Source: Agrobacterium vitis
GTDB taxonomy: Bacteria > Pseudomonadota > Alphaproteobacteria > Rhizobiales > Rhizobiaceae
Direction: 5' to 3'
NCBI RefSeq assembly: GCF_014926405.1
Contig: NZ_JACXXJ020000005.1
Span: 2,919,001-2,983,000 of the forward strand
Length of the DNA: 64,000 bases
Under the pieces are notes generated by a model. That model saw only the letters and a list, made by a program, of their open reading frames with translations, did no database searches and was not told the DNA's origin. A program made the translations under genes and the position numbers. Position 1 is the stretch's first letter; the number at the start of each line of letters is the position of its first letter. Positions 59,475-64,000 of this stretch are shown one piece after another.

Positions 59475-60431
59475 GTGAAAGCCGCTATTGTATACGGAGC
59501 CAAACAGACGCCTCTTTATGGCGACTTTGAAGAACCTGTTGCGCAGACGGGCGAAACCCTCATCACGGTCTCGGCCGCAGCGCTTAGCCATCTCGTTAAA
59601 AGTCGTGCTTCCGGCACGCATTACAGCTCATCGGGAAGCTTCCCCTTTATTACCGGAATAGATGGCGTCGGGCGTAAAGAGAATGGGGAGCGAGTTTATT
59701 TCGCCCTGCCGAAAGCACCATTTGGTAGCATGGCCGAGAAGACTGTCGTTGCCTCCGTCCAATGCCTTGCCGTACCCGACGATCTGGACGACATCACTGC
59801 CGCCGCAATCGTCAATCCAGGCATGTCGTCATGGATGGCTTATCGTGAAAGAGCAAAGTTGATTGCTGGAGAGACCGTGCTGATCAATGGCGCAACAGGC
59901 ATTGCTGGACGGCTTGCCGTGCAGATTGCCAAGCATCTCGGTGCGAAAAAAGTCATCGCCACGGGACGAAATCCGCAGGCTCTGCAATCGCTGTCAGCGC
60001 TTGGTGCAGACGTGACAATTTCCCTGTTGCAAGATGAGGAGGCTCTGGCGGCAAGTTTCAAAGCGCAGTTTGCAGACGGAGTGAATGTCGTTCTGGATTA
60101 TCTTTGGGGTCAGAGCGCGGAATTATTGCTTGACGCGGCGGCAAAGGCCAATGCCGTGCCTCTTCGCTTTGTCCAGGTTGGCGCTGTCAGCGGAGGTCAA
60201 ATCTCACTACCAGCTGCCGTGTTACGATCCTCCGCCATCGAGCTCATGGGAAGCGGTATCGGCAGTGTACCAAGGAACCGAATGATCCAGACGATCGGTG
60301 AATTGCTTCAGGCGGCAAGGCCCGCAGGATTAAAGATCGCGACAGCACCGGTGGCCCTCTCAAAAGTGCAGGAGATTTGGGACACTGACGACAGCACGGT
60401 ACGCACCGTCTTAACGACGGGTGCGCTATAA
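59475..60431 (+). CDS. Zinc-less MDR-family (quinone oxidoreductase-like) enzyme
   Basis: 318 aa, GTG start with AAGGAAGAG upstream. Medium-chain dehydrogenase fold: an N-terminal GroES-like part, then ETVLINGATGIAGRLAVQIAKHLGAKKVIATGR, the NADPH Rossmann loop (AxxGxxG variant GATGIAG). The zinc ligands of classic alcohol dehydrogenases are absent. It probably reduces quinones or enones. Presumed target of the divergent MarR regulator, an arrangement common for electrophile stress. Confidence 0.9.
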   Translation: MKAAIVYGAKQTPLYGDFEEPVAQTGETLITVSAAALSHLVKSRASGTHYSSSGSFPFITGIDGVGRKENGERVYFALPKAPFGSMAEKTVVASVQCLAVPDDLDDITAAAIVNPGMSSWMAYRERAKLIAGETVLINGATGIAGRLAVQIAKHLGAKKVIATGRNPQALQSLSALGADVTISLLQDEEALAASFKAQFADGVNVVLDYLWGQSAELLLDAAAKANAVPLRFVQVGAVSGGQISLPAAVLRSSAIELMGSGIGSVPRNRMIQTIGELLQAARPAGLKIATAPVALSKVQEIWDTDDSTVRTVLTTGAL

Positions 60432-60586
60432 ACGGCTATCCTGTCAAACCGGCTTGCCCTGCACCCCGCTGAGACAGCCACAGCCACGCCGAACCCTGTC
60501 ATTCAACGATGACAAACCCGCTTTCCAGCTCGCCTTACGGTCTGAACCCGGATACACCGCTTCGAAAAAGCAGTGGTGATCGGACG

Positions 60587-61099
60587 ATGGCGAAAGCAGA
60601 AAAACAGATGAAAGCTGCGGAGGTCGAGCGTCTCCGCGCAATGTTTCCCGGCATTTACAGTGATTTTTTAGCGGGCCGTATTGGTTCTCTGCGGGTCGCG
60701 CTTGAAGTGGCGGGGCTGCGGCCGCAACGCAGCCGGTTGGAGAAGCTGAAAAACTCCTGGAAAAAGGCGAGTTTGGAGGAGCGACGGGCGTTTATCGCCT
60801 GGCTGGCGGCCCAGGAAAATGGCGAGGCACTGGAAAGCGCTGTGTCGCGGTCAACCATGTCCGTGCAAAAATCTGCCGCCAGCCCGATTGCCAATGGCCG
60901 CTATCTCTTGCCGGAGACGATTATCCGCATTGAAACGATCATGGCGCGGCGGCGGCTGAAGCCGGGCGAGGTGATGCAGGAACTCGGTTTTGGCGCCAAT
61001 GACAGGAGCCTGTTAAAGGCTCTGGCACGCAAAGCCGCATTGAGGCTGAAAGCCATCGCGGCGCTCGAAAGCTGGCTCGCCGAAAACGAAATTTCCTGA
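60587..61099 (+). CDS. Hypothetical protein
   Basis: 170 aa from ATG 60587 (MAKAEKQMKAAEVERLRAMFPGIYSDFLAGRIGSLRVALEVAGL); an ATG at 60509 would add 26 residues but has no ribosome site. Helical, Arg/Lys/Ala-rich. The C-terminal part (PETIIRIETIMARRRLKPGEVMQELGFGANDRSLLKALARKAALRLKAIAALESWL) looks like a small HTH-like helical domain. No family recognised. Convergent with pncB. Confidence 0.65.
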   Translation: MAKAEKQMKAAEVERLRAMFPGIYSDFLAGRIGSLRVALEVAGLRPQRSRLEKLKNSWKKASLEERRAFIAWLAAQENGEALESAVSRSTMSVQKSAASPIANGRYLLPETIIRIETIMARRRLKPGEVMQELGFGANDRSLLKALARKAALRLKAIAALESWLAENEIS

Positions 61100-61115
61100 C
61101 CCTTCGACGCAGGCT

Positions 61116-62420
61116 TTACACCTTGACGGCGTGCTCCACACGGTCCTCGGACCCGAAGAATTTCAGGTAGCGTTCGACTTCGGCGGGTTCGCCCGTTGCC
61201 TTCAAGGGATTGTCGGAGAGTTTGACGGCGGGACGGCCATTGGCTTCGGTGATCTTGCAGACGATGGAAATCGGCTTCAGCCCGGCAATGTCATGGGGTG
61301 CGCAGCCGATGAAATCATTGGTAAGGTTGGTGCCCCAGCCAAAACTCATTCGCACCCGGCCTTCAAAATGACGGTACGTGTCGATGATGGCGTCCACATC
61401 CAGCCCATCGGAAAAGATCAACAGTTTCTGGCGCGGATCGCGGCCCATTTTTTCCCACCAGGCGATGATTCTCTCACCGCCCTCAATCGGTGGGGCGCTG
61501 TCGGGACGAAAACCCGTCCAATCCGCCACCCACGGTGGCGCATCGCGCAGGAAAGCCGAGGTGCCGAAGGCATCGGGCAAAACGATCAGCAAATTGCCGT
61601 TGTAGAGCGTGTTCCAGTCCTGAAGCACCTTATAGGGTGCGTTAGCCAGTTCGGCATTGGTCTTCGCTAGGGCTGCGGCCACCATCGGCAATTCATGAGC
61701 ATTGGTGCCGACGGCTTCCAGGTCCGAATCCATAGCCAGCAATACATTGCTGGTGCCGGTAAAGGCTTCGCCAATGCCTTCCTTCAGGGCTTCCACACAC
61801 CATCTTTGCCACAGGAAGCTGTGGCGACGACGGGTGCCGAAATCGGAAATCCGCAGACCCGGCAATTGCTTCAGCCGCTCGACCTTTTCCCACATCTTCG
61901 CCTTGGCACGGGCATAGATAACGTCAAGCGTAAAATAACCGAGCGATTTTAGCGCAGCCCGCGACCGCAATTCATTGATGATTGCCAAGGCCGGGATTTC
62001 CCACAGCGTGGTTTCCATCCATCGCCCCCGGAAGGTCAGTTCATATTGGCCGTCGCGCTTGGAAAGCTCGTAGGGCGGCAGACGGATTGTTGACAGCCAG
62101 GCCAGAAATTCCGGCTCAAAAATCTGGGTGCGGCCGTAAAAACTATTGCCAGCCAGCCAGATCAGTTCTTTTTTGCTGATGCCAATCGTGCGGACGTGGT
62201 CGAGCTGGGCGCGCAATTCCGCTTCGTCGATCTCGTCGGCAATCCGCACCCTTGTCGTGCGGTTGATCAGCGTGAATGTCACATCGACATCTGGATAGAG
62301 CTTCCAGATCATCTGCAACATCAATAGTTTATAGAAATCGGTATCGAGCAGGCTGCGCACGATAGGGTCGAGCTTCCAGGCATGGTTATACACCCGCCGT
62401 GCAATATCCGCCTTTGCCAT
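61116..62420 (-). CDS. pncB: Nicotinate phosphoribosyltransferase
   Basis: 434 aa. Converts nicotinate and PRPP (with ATP) to nicotinate mononucleotide in NAD salvage. Conserved stretches: [81 protein letters not shown] and [13 protein letters not shown]. Full length; monocistronic here. Confidence 0.97.
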   Translation of the reverse strand: MAKADIARRVYNHAWKLDPIVRSLLDTDFYKLLMLQMIWKLYPDVDVTFTLINRTTRVRIADEIDEAELRAQLDHVRTIGISKKELIWLAGNSFYGRTQIFEPEFLAWLSTIRLPPYELSKRDGQYELTFRGRWMETTLWEIPALAIINELRSRAALKSLGYFTLDVIYARAKAKMWEKVERLKQLPGLRISDFGTRRRHSFLWQRWCVEALKEGIGEAFTGTSNVLLAMDSDLEAVGTNAHELPMVAAALAKTNAELANAPYKVLQDWNTLYNGNLLIVLPDAFGTSAFLRDAPPWVADWTGFRPDSAPPIEGGERIIAWWEKMGRDPRQKLLIFSDGLDVDAIIDTYRHFEGRVRMSFGWGTNLTNDFIGCAPHDIAGLKPISIVCKITEANGRPAVKLSDNPLKATGEPAEVERYLKFFGSEDRVEHAVKV

Positions 62421-62574
62421 TCGTCCTCGCCGCCTGCCATCGGCCTGATTTTGGCCGCACCATTTCGACCATAGCCTTATGGCTCTGGTCTTTTCAGGGC
62501 CAACCTTATCGAAAAAACTGTGACCAAAGTCCAGTGGCCGGGAACTTCATTATTGTCCTACCGCACCCGCCCCC

Positions 62575-62636
62575 GCCATCAGGGCCCCGTCTATAGCCAT
62601 CACGGCCCTGTCTTTCGCCATCAGGGGGTGGTGCTT
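62575..62636. repeat. Short imperfect tandem repeat
   Basis: About two and a half copies of a 21-23-bp unit beginning GCCATCAGGGCC / GCCATCACGGCC / GCCATCAGGGGG, overlapping the 3' end of the small membrane protein gene at 62621. Low significance. Confidence 0.5.
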
Positions 62637-62902
62637 GGTTGGCTCGGCTGCTGGGGAGCGGTGGTCGGGCGCGTCGTTTCTGTGGCCGGATCGGTCGAGG
62701 GTGCAATTTTCTGGCCCCACCATTCCGCTGGAATCCACGCAACCAGCGCCAGAACCAGTCCGGCCAGCAGTACGATCAGGACAGGTTTACCGCGAAAGCC
62801 CTGTCGCGCCTCGGTCGGCTCCAGCGGGCGTTCTGCTCCCGGCGTTTCGGGCGTCGTATTCAAGTTTCTATCAGCGGGGTCGAAATTGCCTGGACCTGCC
62901 AT
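62621..62902 (-). CDS. Small single-pass membrane protein
   Basis: 93 aa from ATG 62902 (MAGPGNFDPADRNLNTTPETPG), chosen for GGAGG 8 nt upstream. A polar N-terminus, one membrane helix (PVLIVLLAGLVLALVAWIPAEWW) and a Thr/Pro/Gln-rich periplasmic tail. Resembles small hypothetical membrane proteins of rhizobia. Function unknown. Confidence 0.75.
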   Translation of the reverse strand: MAGPGNFDPADRNLNTTPETPGAERPLEPTEARQGFRGKPVLIVLLAGLVLALVAWIPAEWWGQKIAPSTDPATETTRPTTAPQQPSQPSTTP

Positions 62903-62984
62903 GCGGAGAGCCTCCATCTGTTTTATACGCATAAGCGTAAACACTTATGAAGGCCAACGTACCGACACGGCAAAGGTTCCGGGA

Positions 62985-63947
62985 TCAGTAGCCCGCAGAC
63001 CGGTCCACGACATGCTCCAGTGCCTCACCCGCCTCAAACCGGGCAATCTGCGTCTCCACATGGGCAAACAGCGCCCGCACATCCGATGCCGCTGCGGCAT
63101 GAGGGGTCAGGACGACATTCTCCATGGCCCATAGCGGGCTATCCATCGCCAGCGGTTCTTTTTCAAAGACATCAAGCGATGCGCCACCCAACACGCCCTT
63201 CTGCAACGCGGCGATGACGTCTGCTTCCACCTGGCTTCCACCGCGACCGGCATTGAGAAACACCGGCTTGCCCAGCGCTCCGCCCTGTCGCAGCCGCGAA
63301 AACAGGCTGCTATCGTAGAGGCCCCGGGTTTCCGGAGTCAGCGGCAGGAGGCCGACCAGGATATCGGTGCGGGCCAGGAACGCATCGATATGGGCCTCGT
63401 CATAGGTGTCGATCCCGTCGATCTCGCGCCTGCGCCGCGACCAGCCGATCACGTCAAATCCCATAACCTTCAGTTTGCGCGCCGCATCCTGGCCCAGAAC
63501 ACCCAGTCCCATGACGCCGACGGTGATATCGCGGGCTTCCGGCTGGAGATCCAGTTCATTCCAGACCTTATCGCGCTGCTGCCTGAGATATTGGCCCATA
63601 TGGCGCAAGTGATAGAGACAGTTCAGCACCACCCATTCGCTCATCCGGTCCGTCAGGCTGCGGTCAACAAAGCGCACGATCGGCAAGTCGGGAAGTCCCG
63701 GCAGGGTCAGGACGTGATCGACACCGGCGCCACCGGAAAACAGCACTTTGAGACCCGAAGCGCGGGTAAACAGCGATGGCTCCGGCTTCCACAAAACCGC
63801 ATAGGCTGCCGCCGACAGGTCCCTGCCAGCGTTCTCGGGATCACCGAGATCGATCACCTCACGATCCGGAAAGGCCCCGGCCAGCGCTGCCTGCATGGCG
63901 GCGCGTGAAAACTTGAGGTCAATCACCACGGGAGGCTTGGGGGACAT
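62985..63947 (-). CDS. D-2-hydroxyacid dehydrogenase (GhrA-like)
   Basis: 320 aa. Glyoxylate/hydroxypyruvate reductase A type: GAGVDHVL near residue 74, the Rossmann loop GVMGLGVLGQDAARKLKVMGFDVIGWSR, NAGRGGSQVEADV (Arg of the active site) and LTPHAAA with the catalytic His. Shorter N-terminal domain than the enzyme at 553, as usual for GhrA. The 53 bp to the window end hold nothing recognisable. Confidence 0.92.
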   Translation of the reverse strand: MSPKPPVVIDLKFSRAAMQAALAGAFPDREVIDLGDPENAGRDLSAAAYAVLWKPEPSLFTRASGLKVLFSGGAGVDHVLTLPGLPDLPIVRFVDRSLTDRMSEWVVLNCLYHLRHMGQYLRQQRDKVWNELDLQPEARDITVGVMGLGVLGQDAARKLKVMGFDVIGWSRRRREIDGIDTYDEAHIDAFLARTDILVGLLPLTPETRGLYDSSLFSRLRQGGALGKPVFLNAGRGGSQVEADVIAALQKGVLGGASLDVFEKEPLAMDSPLWAMENVVLTPHAAAASDVRALFAHVETQIARFEAGEALEHVVDRSAGY

Positions 63948-64000
63948 GCGGGGGCATCCTTGCAGAAGGCTAAATTATTGGCTGACACCACCGATATTCA

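Overview
The window looks like chromosomal DNA of a Rhizobiaceae member, most like Agrobacterium/Allorhizobium (the A. vitis group). The grounds are the protein sequences, roughly 60% GC, RIME-type intergenic repeats, alphaproteobacterial promoter signatures and a rhizobial-style C-P lyase locus. Genus assignment is inference from pattern recognition; no database was searched.

Layout. 1-25.3 kb is housekeeping DNA: a partial SH3 protein, a hydroxyacid dehydrogenase, moeB-like/recF, slyX, dnaJ/orf/dnaK with an RpoH-type promoter, a class A penicillin-binding protein, a YbaK-type deacylase preceded by a 19-bp tandem repeat, an M20 peptidase, a MarR regulator, a likely anti-Shine-Dalgarno sRNA, polA, a C40 peptidase, two YceI proteins (one fused to cytochrome b561), a leucyl aminopeptidase, a TPR lipoprotein and a LysE exporter. 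25.4-38.9 kb is a complete phosphonate uptake and C-P lyase locus (phnGHIJKL plus acetyltransferase; phnCDEE plus DUF1045, phnM, phnN; divergent phnF), with a palindromic PhnF operator candidate and a Pho-box candidate. 38.9-47 kb is a nucleoside salvage operon: BMP binding protein, two-domain ATPase, two permeases, cdd, purine nucleoside phosphorylase (frameshifted), deoC and deoA.

48,233-58,856 is a 10.6-kb integrated element. It lies between 16-bp direct repeats that duplicate the 3' end of tRNA-Ser(GGA). It carries a tyrosine integrase, HK97-type capsid, connector, protease, portal, terminase large subunit and HNH nuclease, a CI-like XRE repressor with twin operators, and an AT-rich DUF2971 cargo gene. 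No tail, lysis or recognisable replication genes were seen. This composition fits a capsid-forming phage satellite (cf-PICI-like) better than a prophage or a gene transfer agent. Two features stand out. The integrase is translationally chained to the end of the head operon (capsid-connector-protease-portal-orf62-int). The orf82-HTH-HNH-terL operon begins 2 bases inside the other attachment repeat. Excision and circularisation would therefore place the terminase operon directly downstream of int, which suggests gene expression gated by excision. A degenerate second copy of the terL 3' end flanks a cargo slot with two small coupled membrane-protein genes. Single-base frameshifts affect the capsid gene and probably orf82, so the element may be decaying, or the assembly may contain small indels.

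58.9-64 kb returns to chromosomal genes: a MarR regulator divergent from a quinone-oxidoreductase-like gene, a hypothetical protein, pncB, a small membrane protein and a GhrA-like reductase.
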